Positions 1 to 11,234 of a DNA stretch of 64,000 nt are shown here, in pieces. How positions within the stretch are numbered: position 1 is the stretch's first letter; each line of letters starts with the position of its first letter. Location: the NCBI GenBank assembly GCA_022225965.2, contig JAKJXP020000030.1, positions 248,001 to 312,000 of the forward strand, read 5' to 3'. A program made the position numbers and the translations under genes. The stretch is from Diatrype stigma. Lineage: Eukaryota > Ascomycota > Sordariomycetes > Xylariales > Diatrypaceae. The notes beneath the pieces are model-generated. The model was not told where the DNA came from and made no database searches. It worked only from the letters and a program-made list of their open reading frames with translations.

Positions 1-2
1 CA

Positions 3-3000
3 AAGAAAGGGAAGAAAAAGTCTCGGAAAGATGGACAAAATGAATTCCCACCCCGTGCCCCTACACCGCCGTCCTTAGGTCTGAGCGACCACGAGCCTGA
101 TCACGAGTTAGAGCACAACGTCTGGGATGACTCACCGGAAGACAGGGAAAAGGCTGCAGCTGATGCCGAGGCTGAGGCCGCTGCTGCTGCGGAGGCGAAG
201 GCTGCTGCTGATGCGCTACAAGCAGAAATTGAGGCGGAGGAGGCAGAATTCGCGTCCCTCAATGCTAAGAAAGTAAAGCGCGGGGGCAGGTTTCTCAAGA
301 AGGAACAGAAACGATACGACGAACTGATTGTAAATATCAACCGTCGCGCCCAAGAGAAGACTGCTCGGGAAGCGGAAGAACAGGCAGCGCGTGAGGCAGA
401 AGAACAAGCAGCGCGTGAGGCAGAAGAGCAAGCACAACGCGAAGCTGAAGAGCAAGCAGCGGCAGCAGAAGCGGCCGAAGCTGCTGAAGCGGCCGAAGCC
501 GAAGCGAAAGCTGCTGCCGAGGCAATAGCTGCCTTGGACGCTACAATTGCCGAGGAGGAAGAAGAACTCAATGCTCTCTTGGCTAAAAAGGAGAGACGCG
601 GCAAACTTGTCAAGAGAGAACTGAAGAAGGTCGACGAACTGACGGAAAGCATCGATCAACACAAGGATGAGAGAGCAGCTCTTGAAGCCGGCATGACAAA
701 GGAGGACGAGGAACAAGCTGCGCGGGAGGCCGAAGAGCAAGCGGCTCGGGAGGCTGAGGAGGCCGCTCGAGAGGCTGAGGAGCAGGCTGAACGCGAACGA
801 CAAGAGGCCGAAGCGGCTGAGTTGGCTAAAAAAAAGTCCAAGAAGAGTTCGAAATCCGAAGACAAGAAGTCCAAGTCTAGTAGCAAGGAGAAAAGCAAGT
901 CTTCTAAAGAAAAGAAAGCCGACAAAAAGGGTGAGAAGATCGCAAAGGTGGCAAAGGTGGAGAAGGTTGAAGAAGAGGAGGAGGAAGAGGAGCAAAAGGA
1001 GGAAGAGAAGGACAACGACAAGGACGACGACAATGATCTGCTCGATCTCGACCATGAACTGGAGAATCTGGGACCAGACGAAATGCAAGAACTCGACGAC
1101 ATCTTGTCCTCTCCAAGGCCTGCTCCTGTCCGGGAGAAGCCCAAAGAAAAAGATCCCTTCTCCTTCTGGGGTACCTTCACAGCCAAGAGGAGCCCATCGC
1201 CTGAGCCAGTAAGTACCTCTAAGCCACCCCATCCCGTTTCGGAAACAAGCGAGATTAGTTTGGCTGAGTCATCCAAGGTTCCTGAAAAGCCTGCTGCCGA
1301 AGATGAGCCGTCTTCTGCCGCGCCTTTTGCAGACGTCACGGCTAGGAGGAACAAGAAGGGATCAAAGATTTATGAGAAAATCAAGGAGCTCGAGGCATTA
1401 CGAGGCGCGACTGAACCCGCGCCTGCACCTGCGCCTGCACCTGCGCTTGCACCTGAGCCTGAGCCTGAGCCTGAAGATGACCTGATAGATCCGTTGCCTG
1501 CTGTTCCCCCACCACCGCCGCCGGCAGCCGCCGCGCCTCCCCCCATGGAAGATAAAAAGAAGACCAAAAAGAAGAAGGCGAAGAGGGGGGGTTTCTTTTG
1601 GGGTGCCGCACCAGAGTCTGAATCTGAAACAGAGCCCGAGCCCGAGCCTGAGCCCGAGCCTGTGCGTGAACCGGAGCCTGAGCCAGAGGGCGAATCTGCC
1701 GATCTCCCTGGAGCCTTCCCACCGGAAGATGCGGATGAGATTGTTGAGGTTGTTGATACGGCGCCTCCGAAGAAATCGAAGAAGGGCAAGAAGTCGAGCA
1801 AATCTAGTAGAACCCCTGCGCCGCCGCCACCACCACCACCACCTCCCCCTCCCCCTCCCCCTGCTGAACCCCCCGAAGAGTCTGAGGACGAGTCAGATGA
1901 AGATCTCCCACCGGCCGTTCCACCTCCCCCAGCTGTCCCTGTTGCACCACCGACCCCGCCGCCTGATATGAGGTCTAAGAGAGAGCGCACTAAGATCAAT
2001 CGAGATGGAAACTCATCCTGGGGGGCGTGGTCTACTAAGAACCGCGAGAAAGAGCGTGAGAAAGAGCGCGAAAAGGAGCGCGAGGAACGCGAGGAACGTG
2101 AGAAGGAGCGTGAGAGGGAGCGTGAGAAGGAGCGTGAGGAGCGTGAAAGGGAGCGTGAAAAGGAGCGTGAGAGGGAGAAAAGGCTGTCGAGGTCCTCGAA
2201 ACCCAGATCGGAAGATAAGAAGTACAGAAGGGATAGAGAGGATAAGACATCATCAAAGGGCTCATCGTCGGGCAAGGTCGAGAGACGCGAGAAAGTAGCA
2301 GCAGCTCCCAAGCCGCGTTCGGGCACCTTCATGCAAAGCACGCCTCCAATATCACGCTCAATGTCCACCCGCGACAAGCGCCATGGCCAACAGAAACAAA
2401 GCAGTTCGCGCCGGAACTCCGTCGACATGGCTGCCGGTTTTATGTCGCCCCCAGAGGACGCGCCCGAGATATCTCCCAAGGCAGCCAAAATTCTTGGTGT
2501 CGGTGTTGATTCTAGCCACCGCAACCGCAAGAGCAAATCACGTCCTGTGGAAGAGGATGATATGGATATGGACGGGCCTGGTGCTTTTCCTCCTAGCCCT
2601 GAAAAGCCATCCCGCCGCCGACCTAAATCTCACAAGGCGTACGATGACGTTTTCCCCATGGATGCTCCCGCTCCCGATGTGCCACCAATCAAGCGATCCT
2701 TCTCAAATGCGAAGAAGGGAATTTCTGGCCTTTTCGGCGGCCTGAAGTCTACCGCGCGCGCCGAACCACGTCCTGAGCCTCGACCCGAGCCACGCCGCCG
2801 TCACACCTATCACGCCACCGATGACGACGAAATTAGAGCTGACAAGAAAATGAAGCGTTCGCGCACGTATCGAGAAGAGGACAATGCCGATATGACGGAT
2901 ATCGACCGCGAAGCTCGCCGCGCTGCTCGCCGCGCCAGGAAGGCCGAAGAGAAAGCCGCCGAGGAAGAGCGCCTCGCAAAGGAAGCCAGGCGGGCCGAGC

Positions 3001-4103
3001 GCAAGGCTTCCACCCGCGAGCGTGATACGCGTGATACCGACGGTCGCAAGAACGACGAGCGGGAGGCTAGACGTGCCGAACGCCGGGCTGCCCGCGAGCG
3101 TGACGAGCGCCGCGAAATGGAAGCTAAGGAAGCCGAGAGGGCCGAGCGCCGGCGGCTCCGCAAAATCGAGAAGGAAGCAGCAGCTGCTGCTACTGCCGCC
3201 GCCGCCGCCGCTGCTGCTGCCGAGGCCGAAGCTCAGGCTGAGGCCAGGCGCCAGTACGCCGCCCGTGGAGGAGACCACAAGCGACGTCCTTCGCGCCACG
3301 TGGTCATCGACGATACGCCCGTTGCTGCGGCGGAAGAGGACGAGCAGCTGGAGCGCCGGAAGCGCCGCGATGCACGCCGCGCCGAAAAAGAAGCCGCCGC
3401 AGCTGGCACGGCGAGGCGGCGCTCGGCCGCTGTGCCCCCCGCCGACGATTACTTCGTCCCCCGCGAGAGACACGGCAGACATGCGCCCGCGCCACCCACG
3501 ACCACCGATGACGAGCGCGGCAGCCGTGGCATCGGCTTCAGCAGTAAAAGGCCGCAGCACCGCAGCAAGAAGCCGTCGCCGCGGCCGGCCTGGCCGCACT
3601 CGGGCACCAGCTCGTGGGTCAAAGAGCACACGGACGCGGGCCCACCTCCAGTCGACGGCGGAGAGAACGGCGGTGGCTACGCCACGGAGACCGCGCCGCC
3701 GCCCATGACGGAGGACGAGGAAGAGGCCGCGCGTCGCGCTGACCGGAGGGCGAGGCGCCGCGCGAAGTATGGCGGCGCCGCTGCTGCGGAGGAGTATGCC
3801 GTCGAAGACGAGGATCGGAGGCGCAGGAGGGCGCGTCGGGAGCGGGAGGAGCGCGCTGGTGCTGCAGAAGCGAGGCGGAACGATTATAGGGAGCGGGAAA
3901 GAGGGGACAGGGATAGGGAGAGGGGAGATCGGGATCGGGAAAGGGAGCACAGGGATCACCGCCGCAGCGGCTCTGATGGGAGCGGCGATAAGAATGGCAG
4001 TGGCAGCGGAAACGGCAACGGCAGCGGCAATCACCGCGACTCCGGCGCCTTCGTCGACGCGACGCCGCGGAGCAGCTGGTGGAGGAAGCTGGCGGGTATT
4101 TAA
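3..4103 (+). CDS. Very long charged, intrinsically disordered protein, 5'-truncated by window edge
   Basis: The frame is open from base 3 to the TAA at 4101-4103, giving at least 1366 residues; the start lies outside the window. I do not recognise a named family. The protein is dominated by low complexity: Ala/Glu-rich heptad-like stretches (AREAEEQA repeated, about nt 360-830), Lys/Ser blocks, PEP dipeptide runs (about 1420-1480 and 1635-1690), long polyproline (about 1815-1865), and Glu-Arg-Lys runs (about 2040-2180 and 2880-3170). Aromatic Trp-Gly islands recur between these blocks: FSFWGTF (about 1160), GFFWGAA (about 1590), SSWGAW (about 2015) and a C-terminal SSWWRKLAGI. This suggests spaced short linear motifs on a disordered scaffold, such as a cytoskeletal, septal or nuclear scaffold; that role is inference. 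No intron is needed. Many long antisense ORFs across it are composition artefacts. Confidence 0.8.
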   Translation, partial: KKGKKKSRKDGQNEFPPRAPTPPSLGLSDHEPDHELEHNVWDDSPEDREKAAADAEAEAAAAAEAKAAADALQAEIEAEEAEFASLNAKKVKRGGRFLKKEQKRYDELIVNINRRAQEKTAREAEEQAAREAEEQAAREAEEQAQREAEEQAAAAEAAEAAEAAEAEAKAAAEAIAALDATIAEEEEELNALLAKKERRGKLVKRELKKVDELTESIDQHKDERAALEAGMTKEDEEQAAREAEEQAAREAEEAAREAEEQAERERQEAEAAELAKKKSKKSSKSEDKKSKSSSKEKSKSSKEKKADKKGEKIAKVAKVEKVEEEEEEEEQKEEEKDNDKDDDNDLLDLDHELENLGPDEMQELDDILSSPRPAPVREKPKEKDPFSFWGTFTAKRSPSPEPVSTSKPPHPVSETSEISLAESSKVPEKPAAEDEPSSAAPFADVTARRNKKGSKIYEKIKELEALRGATEPAPAPAPAPALAPEPEPEPEDDLIDPLPAVPPPPPPAAAAPPPMEDKKKTKKKKAKRGGFFWGAAPESESETEPEPEPEPEPVREPEPEPEGESADLPGAFPPEDADEIVEVVDTAPPKKSKKGKKSSKSSRTPAPPPPPPPPPPPPPPAEPPEESEDESDEDLPPAVPPPPAVPVAPPTPPPDMRSKRERTKINRDGNSSWGAWSTKNREKEREKEREKEREEREEREKEREREREKEREEREREREKEREREKRLSRSSKPRSEDKKYRRDREDKTSSKGSSSGKVERREKVAAAPKPRSGTFMQSTPPISRSMSTRDKRHGQQKQSSSRRNSVDMAAGFMSPPEDAPEISPKAAKILGVGVDSSHRNRKSKSRPVEEDDMDMDGPGAFPPSPEKPSRRRPKSHKAYDDVFPMDAPAPDVPPIKRSFSNAKKGISGLFGGLKSTARAEPRPEPRPEPRRRHTYHATDDDEIRADKKMKRSRTYREEDNADMTDIDREARRAARRARKAEEKAAEEERLAKEARRAERKASTRERDTRDTDGRKNDEREARRAERRAARERDERREMEAKEAERAERRRLRKIEKEAAAAATAAAAAAAAAEAEAQAEARRQYAARGGDHKRRPSRHVVIDDTPVAAAEEDEQLERRKRRDARRAEKEAAAAGTARRRSAAVPPADDYFVPRERHGRHAPAPPTTTDDERGSRGIGFSSKRPQHRSKKPSPRPAWPHSGTSSWVKEHTDAGPPPVDGGENGGGYATETAPPPMTEDEEEAARRADRRARRRAKYGGAAAAEEYAVEDEDRRRRRARREREERAGAAEARRNDYRERERGDRDRERGDRDREREHRDHRRSGSDGSGDKNGSGSGNGNGSGNHRDSGAFVDATPRSSWWRKLAGI

Positions 4104-5452
4104 TTGGGGTTGAAGGGTTTGGGTTGCGTCGAATGTGTGTGTGTGCGTACAAGCAAGCAAGGAAAGCAAAGAAGCAAGCGGGCGTGCGCAATATGTCGAT
4201 TGTATTTGTACTCTTTTTCTTTTTGGTTGGTTCTTATCATCATCATCATCATCTCATCACATCGTTTGGGCTATGGCTATCACATCACGGAGTACATTGA
4301 TCGTTTGGATTGGATCGGGATTGGGATTGGATTGGGCGTGCGTAATGCGCCATGTTGTTTGTGTGTCTATGTGTCCATGTAAGTATGCGGGCATGGGTTA
4401 GGTACCTATTTACGTATTCATGTATCAAGACATTCATGTTGAATTGGGTATTGGGTTCTGAAATGTTTGATGCTCGATGTTGTTGTTCGATGTAGGGGAG
4501 GGACAGATAGTTATGTTCAATGAGAAGGCATATAGTTATATGTATCTGTTCATGTGTGTGTGTGTGCTCGGTGCTATGGATGACCCCTGATGTTAGACCA
4601 ACCACGACCAATCCCTTCCCTATGTTTCCAATCCTGCTCTAGTCCTGGCAGCCAATACTCGTTTAAGGCGGACACTCTCTGCCCTTCTCTGAGACGTTCT
4701 TTGTTTGTCTTAGTTTTCGTCTTGGGTAGTAGCTCATATGTACGTTTGACGTGGCAAGGCTGAGAGGACGTTCGCTTGGTTGGCCAATAAAGACGTTGGG
4801 GATTGGGTTGCTTTGGGTTGCCAGTGGTTGGGTTTACTTAGTTCAGATGAACGGGCTGCTAACCGATCGACTTCCTCCAGTAGCAATCTATCAGACTTGT
4901 GAACACCCAATGGCCAACCATATATCACGTCAGTGATATCGACCGATCGCCACACATCATTGTGATAGGTAGATAGAGGTTGGCAACTATCCTCCTCCTC
5001 CCCCCCATAAATCAACAATCGGGTAGTCACCTACCTACACTATACATCATTCATGCATTTCTTGCTTACTCAATCTTGGGTAAACATGCATACATATGTA
5101 TGCAAGGATTGGTCAGTTTTCAAAGTGCTCTCAGGGGAAAGGGGCACAGATACGATGTCCACCAACGAAACGAAACACAGCTTCATAATCGCCTAACACA
5201 GAGTAGACGAAAGCTTTAATTACACTTGGGTAATGTTTCTTCAAATCGTTGGCATGTTATCAAATCATTCGAAGTTGAGCAATGATGAGAGAGAAGGTAG
5301 CTTGAGGCGAGTGTCAGGAATCCCTTCTCAAATGCAATTACTATCTGGCTACCTAGTGCTAGCTCAATCTGCATGATACCATCTCACGACCTATGCCAAC
5401 GGTTTGTGCGACATCGCGTTAAGCCGAAATCCAACCACCGCAAACGAAAGAC
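4104..5452. other. Intergenic, convergent 3' ends
   Basis: This holds the 3' flanks of the disordered-protein gene and of the amidoligase-like gene. An (ATC)6 run lies at 4236-4253, a TG-rich stretch at about 4552-4566, and the palindrome TAGGTACCTA at 4399-4408. Open frames here begin with non-ATG codons or lack conserved features. I see no gene. Confidence 0.5.
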
Positions 5453-6583
5453 CTATCCCAGTGGTTCCAGTCTCTGAAGGAGACGTGCAAGCTCTGATGG
5501 AGGAATGCGGAAAGGCCCACTGGCGCACTCGATGAAGCAGCACAATTGTTTCGGTACGTCGTAATATGGGACGGGCTCGGTGGCAGCAAGCACGAAGAGG
5601 TTGGCAAAGTCGATCCACATGAAAGGCAGCGACTCGCCCTCCTCCAGGCCGTAAGGCACCCGGAACACGACCGTGCCCCTTCTCTTAACCGATACAACTC
5701 TACTGCCACTGCTCTGCTCCTGGGCATCAAGGCCCGCCAGCGGCCAGAGGTCCCAGAAGTAGTTGCGGCCTCCCTCCCTCGGGCACAGCGCCTCGGCGAT
5801 CTGTTCCATGGTATCCAGCGACCCAAGGTACTGCCTGATTTCCTCCGGCGACGGGTTCTCGTTGTCGCCAATCCTCAGTGTGTTGGCGACCACCGACTCC
5901 CCAACACCGGCGGCGAGCGCCTCGAACTGCGGCTTGTAGATCAGGATGGCCTCTGCGATGTTCCGTGCGATCTCTGTGTCCAGGAACGTGTCGAGCGCGA
6001 CGGACACCTGCAGAGCGCAGGTGCTGGTCGGCCGGGCGGCGAAGGGCTCTTTGTCGAGTATGGAATAGAGAAACCTGACGATGCTTGCCCAGCCCCAGCC
6101 CGGGGTGTGAGCAGCGTCATATGCGATGGTCGGAGACATGAGCTCGACCGCCACTATAATAAGATAATCATGGTATGTGTGTCAGCGATAGCAGTAGGTC
6201 ACGGCGCTACCCCTTTCCGGTGTAAATGGAGGAAAAAATAGGGGGGGAAGGGAGGGAGTGCAGGTAGGCAAATGGGGAGTTGGGACACTAGTGCGATGGC
6301 TATACGAACATCGTGAAGGATCGTCTTGGGTCGGGATCGTCTTGTTCTGAGTAATGCACCACTCCTGGTACCTCTCGTCCTTTGTATCTTCCACTAGCGT
6401 GATATGGTTAGGTATGTGCCCATCAACTAGATGGTCGTGGAGTAGTTTAGCGATGCTGCGCCATCTCTCTTCCTCATGTGCGTCGGGGAGATCAGGGACG
6501 CCATTGGGGAGACTAGGGATGCCGTTGATGGTAGTCTCAATATGGATGCCGAAGATTGTGCGGTGATGGGGGCGGTTGGCCAT
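5453..6583 (-). CDS. Amidoligase-like protein (PF12224-type fold) with degraded histidine motifs
   Basis: Two exons: 6583-6211 and 6153-5453, about 357 aa. The intron (6210-6154, 57 nt) has donor GTAGCG, branch GCTGAC and acceptor TATAG. An alternative donor nearer 6312 is possible, so the linker before residue 125 is uncertain. The fold is recognised from the order of family landmarks: IFGIHIET near the start (usual FGvEiE), a WCIT segment (usual W.vt.D), VELMSP at 127-132 (usual vElvSP), a CALQVSV segment at 170-176, a GGRN segment near 252-255, and VFRVPYG at 287-293 followed by a helix containing WIDF. Active relatives, related to glutamine-synthetase-like ATP-dependent amide ligases, carry HVH and FRqH at the last positions. 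Here these are QVS and FRVP, so catalysis looks lost. Cytosolic; no signal peptide. Family assignment is by memory of motif order. Confidence 0.6.
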
Positions 6584-7228
6584 GATGAAAAACGTATTGT
6601 AAATGAATAACTGATGATGTTCGCACTGCTTCTCGGGTTTCTCATATGAAGCTCTAGGCTCGATGGTTTCCTACAAAGGCGACTGAAAACATCTTAGCAA
6701 CCGTGGGCTACATTGGTATTTATATGTCTTTCCAAAGTAGGTATACAACTTCCACGAGCGTGTGGGATAGATCGAGTGAGTGAATCATATTTACTGAGCG
6801 CATCATTCGTATTATTCACTCAGGAATTTTCCCGTGACTCAACGGGGGTACAAAGAATGGATGCCTCGTTACACCATCATGTGCAACCTTGTTGGACTGA
6901 TATCGAACTTCTATATATGACTATACGTAGTATGCAAAACAGGTAACTCGAATAGTCCATAGAGTGACCCAAGGATTCTATAACGTGGTATATCAAGGCA
7001 TGGTCTGTATGTTTAGATCAATGAGTAATACGTAGAAGTGTTCGTGAGACAGGGGCTGGACGCACATCAGTTCTTCACAACACATGGGATCGCTGCATGT
7101 ATTCTTACGGAAGTCCCTCTCCCCTAAACACCGCATTTACCACAGTCTTGTTAGATCATCAATTGCACAAATACTCTAACTGTAACTATTATTACCATAT
7201 TCGGATCTAAGCGTCATTGTCTATATCA
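6584..7228. other. Intergenic, 5' of amidoligase-like gene
   Basis: AT-leaning spacer containing the promoter of the amidoligase-like gene (reading left) and the 3' flank of the membrane-protein gene. Only short open frames without recognisable motifs. I see no gene. Confidence 0.4.
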
Positions 7229-8129
7229 TTATTCAAGCTCGGCTGGCCCCTGGCTATAAGTAAGGGGGGACGAACTAGATAATTCAACGGGGTGCCGTTG
7301 TGTCCATTGCCCCATCAACTCCGTACTCGTATCATTGTCTTTGGAGTTGACATCCTTAGCTTGCAGCGCTGGTCCTATCGATGAGCCGCTAGTAGAACTA
7401 TCAAATTGCTTCCGTCGTCGTGAGCGCCGCATCCAAACCATGATGAGGCATGCTATCCCAAAAATCCCACCGAGGGTCGCGCTTACTGCGACTCCTGCTA
7501 CGGCTCCGGCAGAGAGGCTCTGCTGGCTTTGTTTGGGAACTATATTATCTGCATCGGTGCTTTGATATGTCGGTACTGCTGTTGCCGTTGCCGGCGATGT
7601 CGATATCGTCATACCACTCGAAGTATTCGGGGTGGGCTCGTCTGTTATGTTGAAGTAATGAGTTGCCATAGTAACATTCCGCTTGTCTCCTTGTTCGGAA
7701 GAGCCTCCAGGGTGCAGCCATAGGAAGAAGACATTCGATTCTGTCATGTCGAGGCTATAGGTTTGGACAGTCCATAAGAAATCGGGTTTTGCTGGGGGAT
7801 TTGCCTCTGTGACATAGGTATGTTTAGGTTAGTTATACTTCTCACGATCAAGCAACATAGTTAAGGATCAATTCCGACGACATACCAAAGACAATCGGCC
7901 CCAAAATAGCACTATCTCCAACCAAGTCCTGCTGCCATAATGCAATCGTATACTCCGAGTACGTTGTAGTCCATTCCACAGATATCACCTCTCCGGCAGG
8001 ATAGACTGGGTTGGACGAAAAGGCCACTTTCTCATCATGGGGCATTTGAGGTGGGTTGAAGAATTTCCCGACAGACTCGGTGGAAACCGTTTGGACCGCC
8101 GTCAACACGACCAAATGGATGGACCTCAT
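7229..8129 (-). CDS. Fungal single-pass type I membrane protein, unknown function
   Basis: Two exons: 8129-7886 and 7806-7229, about 273 aa. The 79-nt intron has donor GTATGT and acceptor CACAG. The ATG at 8129 begins a hydrophobic signal-like N-terminus (MRSIHLVVLTAVQT); an upstream in-frame extension starts from a non-ATG codon and was not used. The luminal part is a compact beta-type domain with FLW and WLHPGG segments, then a Ser/Thr/Pro-rich linker with likely N-glycosylation sites. A transmembrane helix follows (AGAVAGVAVSATLGGIFGIA) with a VWMRRSRRRK stop-transfer, then a cytoplasmic tail of about 65 residues. This signal peptide, beta-domain, Ser/Thr stalk, TM and basic tail layout is common among uncharacterised fungal cell-surface proteins and stress-sensor-like proteins. 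Ligand and partners are unknown. Confidence 0.75.
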
Positions 8130-8825
8130 TAGGGCGGCGTTTGACTTAATTCCTTCCTCTTTACTTGAATAGCGTCGTGTAATTCTGAAGAAGCAACGAG
8201 CGAAGGAAAGAGGCAGGACAATACATGATTGAGTGGACAGCGAGTGGCATATATGCTCTATTAATGGTAATACTTGGCATGGTTCTGTTATGATGTTAGT
8301 AGCAAGCATTTGCTAGCTTCTGGCCCCGGACACTATCACCGCTGCTTACTTACTGACTACTTCCATTGGGCACTTATAGGGGTCAAACCAGTAACCCGGC
8401 CCGAGTCTGTAGTCGGGCCGGTGTCCCACGGAACGACAGTGTATCGTAGCAAGGTAAAGCACCATGTGCTTGTGGGCTGACGGGGGGAAGTGGCCAGGAT
8501 TGTGGCGTGGCCAATCATGACTGCTCATCAGTCCCGGCATTCTGGTAAATGACTTGCTGCTGCGGTCCACAGAATTCAAGTTCAACCAACAGACCTCCAA
8601 ACCAGCCAATCACCCACCAAGCCGCCGAAAGAATAAGCGCCCCTATACGTTGTCTTCATCTGGCGCCTTCATGGACGATCATGATGGATTCCCAAAGACT
8701 TAAAAATAGCTGAGCTGCACACTTTTTGGCCCATGATTCTGTTGGCATCAATCTTTTCTGTTTTGTTTCTTGCTGTTGGTTCCTTACGTTTTCCATCTTG
8801 TACCTAATCATTATTTCGTGTTTCA
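8130..8825. promoter_or_regulatory. Divergent promoter region between membrane protein and glycosyltransferase
   Basis: The two genes are transcribed away from this 696-bp spacer. Immediately before the glycosyltransferase ATG it is T/C-rich, typical of a fungal 5' leader. No specific operator was recognised. Confidence 0.4.
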
Positions 8826-10072
8826 ATGCTTTTGCGAAATCCCCCCAAACCCATTCTGGGTGCTGTCGGCGTGTTTGTAGTACTATGTGTTATTTTCATG
8901 AGTGGCAACCCCCACTCGACGTTCCTTGGTGTCAGCGATGAGGAGTCAGGACTTAATAGTGATATTTACAACAGTACTTTTGGGGTAAGCTTTCGAGTGC
9001 TCGAGGGGACACTTCACTCATGCTAATCTCTGTATAGTTTGAGAAGATATTCGTTGTGAGCCTGCCGTCGCGGACAGACAGGCGCGACGCCATCACCTTG
9101 TCGGCAGCCCTAAGCGGGATCGAAGTTGAATTCATCGACGGTTTACAGGGACAAGATGTGCCAGATAAGGCCATCCCATCCGGACCGGACCAGGAGCGTA
9201 TGGGCGATGCGTCCATTGGGTCGTGGCGCGGCCACATGAATGCCATCCAGGAAATCGTCAGGCGCAACCTGAGTTCGGCCTTGATACTGGAAGATGATGT
9301 GGACTGGGATGTGCGGATCAAGGATCAGCTCAGGGACTTCGCTCTCTCCTCACGAGCCCTCACCCAGCCGCTCCTGCGCGAAAGCGACCACCCGTACGCC
9401 GACGTGACGTACCCTTACCCCTCGGAAGGGGATTCCTATATTGATCTGGGTCGGTCCTCACCGGATATACTCTTCACAGAGATGCCCCCCACCCAGCCCC
9501 CGAGGACCTCGCCATACGGAGACAACTGGGCTCTCCTGTGGCTCGGCCAATGCGGCCTGACATTTCCCCGCGAGGACGGCAAAGGACTGATACCCAAGGG
9601 CCGCGTCGTGCATATGGACGACGAGACGGTAGCCGAGAAGCGGCACCTGACGACGTGGACCAAGCCCGACGAGCTGAAGGCGCAGTACCCGGACCACACG
9701 CGGGTGGTGCACCACGCGTACCAGCCGCTCTGCTCGCTCGGGTACGCCGTCACGCAGCGGACGGCGCGGCAGCTGCTGCACGAGCTCGGGCTGAAGCCGT
9801 TCGACCGCGCGTTCGACCTGCTCCTGGCGTCGTTCTGCGACGGGGGTGCCGGCAGGGGTCACCACGACTGCCTGTCCCTGCAGCCGGGCCTGTTCCACAA
9901 CCATCTGCCGGCCGGGCCGAGGAGGGCGGAGAGCGACATCTCGGACCACGGTAACGGCTACGACGAGATTGCCAAGACGCCGAACGTGCGGTTCAGCGTT
10001 CGGATGAATGCCGGTGCCTTGCTGGATGGACTCCCGCTGACGGACCAGTTCCCCGATTTACCAGCCGTCTAG
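8826..10072 (+). CDS. Glycosyltransferase family 25 (PF01755) type II membrane protein
   Basis: Two exons: 8826-8984 and 9038-10072, about 397 aa. The 53-nt intron has donor GTAAGC, branch TGCTAATC and acceptor TATAG. Residues about 10-25 form one transmembrane anchor near the N-terminus, so the catalytic domain should face the Golgi or ER lumen. The domain opens with FVVSLPSRTDRRDA (from about residue 58), the signature start of GT25 enzymes, followed by the AL-EDDVDWD acidic motif at 138-144 that serves as the DxD-like nucleotide-sugar/metal site. A later CSLGYAVTQRTARQLL segment is also typical. Family members transfer sugars, often galactose, to glycans or proteins; the acceptor here cannot be read from sequence. 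The second half is GC-rich and produces strong antisense ORFs, which I discount. Confidence 0.85.
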
Positions 10073-11234
10073 CTAGGTGGAACCAGGCGGCATGGTTGGA
10101 AGATGGCAGAATCATAATATAATACAGTATAATACATGAGCTCCTGAGCCCCTAAAATCTAGTGTTGTTGTAACTTAACGGGAAAGTAAGGCATAAAAGG
10201 TACTACCAATCCAGGCAACCCTAGACCACAAAAGCCTTTAGCCTATGAGGCCTTGACTCTGTGCAATCATTGTCTTCATTGTCTCCATCTTGTCCCTAGA
10301 TCGTCTCTGTCTAAGAAATAGCAAGGGAATAACTAATATCCTTATGGCTTCAACAAGCCACAACTTTACTAGCAGATAGTCCATAATAATGGATGTATGA
10401 AAACCACGAAGGGAAATACGTAAAATACATTAGGTATAGGTGCTCAAGTAGGTGGCTATTCCAGATGGCACATTGCATTTGCGTGTAAGTCACAGCATTG
10501 CCCAGCAACGGGTGCCAACTACGTACTCTGCCCGGGCTGCCTGAGTGTTCCAACATGAAGTTTATCTACCTGATGTAGGTACATAGCTACTTAGGTACCT
10601 ATGTGCACGAGGTAGCCAACCACGCATTGTCCTCAGGTACCTGTATCTGCCTCTTACAGTGGAAGCAACAGACCTAAGCTGGAAGCCACCGATGCTGAGT
10701 ACTTACTGATTATATAAACAAAGAAAAGGTGTAAATTTCCAACAAGTTCGGATACATGCAGCTGTGGAGTAGTAGTCAACTCGCTTCCCTCCCATAATGC
10801 CCGAAAAGCGCTAGGAAGAAACCTGGGTGCAAGTCCCGGCAGCTGCAACAATTCAGTTTTTTGAAAGTCGTTGATTCGAATCGCTGTTCGACTTCACTTT
10901 TTACTTCTGTTTTCCTTTCTTCTTCGTCCTGGTTATATCCATGTATTGCTCGGCTCCCTTGTTTTTCCCTCCCTTGTTTATTCCTTTCATAAACCCCTTT
11001 GCTGGCTACATAGCCCCTACCTTCGCCTTTGTCATTTTCTTCTCTCTATTGTCTTTGCAAGATGCTATTTTGAAACATCTAAGCCAAGAAGGACCTTGTC
11101 TATATTTAGGTAAACAAACTGGGTTCGATATGGCCATATTCCTGATTTACTATAATATGTTCGTACATGGCACCCGCATTCATGTTCCCTCTGTCCAAAC
11201 AACCACTACAATCAGATTGTGTAAGTAACCAACA
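10073..11234. other. Intergenic, 1.2 kb
   Basis: Contains TAGGTACCTA at 10592-10601 and further AGGTACCTG-like words to about 10640. Around 10830-10880 are two TTCGAATC-like or GTGCAAGTCC-like strings that resemble a tRNA T-arm, but no cloverleaf can be built. A pyrimidine-rich stretch at 10890-11060 could be a 5' leader or upstream exon of the next small ORF. No gene supported. Confidence 0.4.

Noticed and set aside
5546..6241. 231-codon + strand frame opposite the amidoligase-like gene
   Set aside because: Antisense shadow of the GC-rich coding strand with no motifs; the minus-strand protein has clear family landmarks.
10830..10890. tRNA-like T-arm strings (GTGCAAGTCC, TTCGAATC)
   Set aside because: No acceptor stem, D-arm or anticodon arm can be paired around them.
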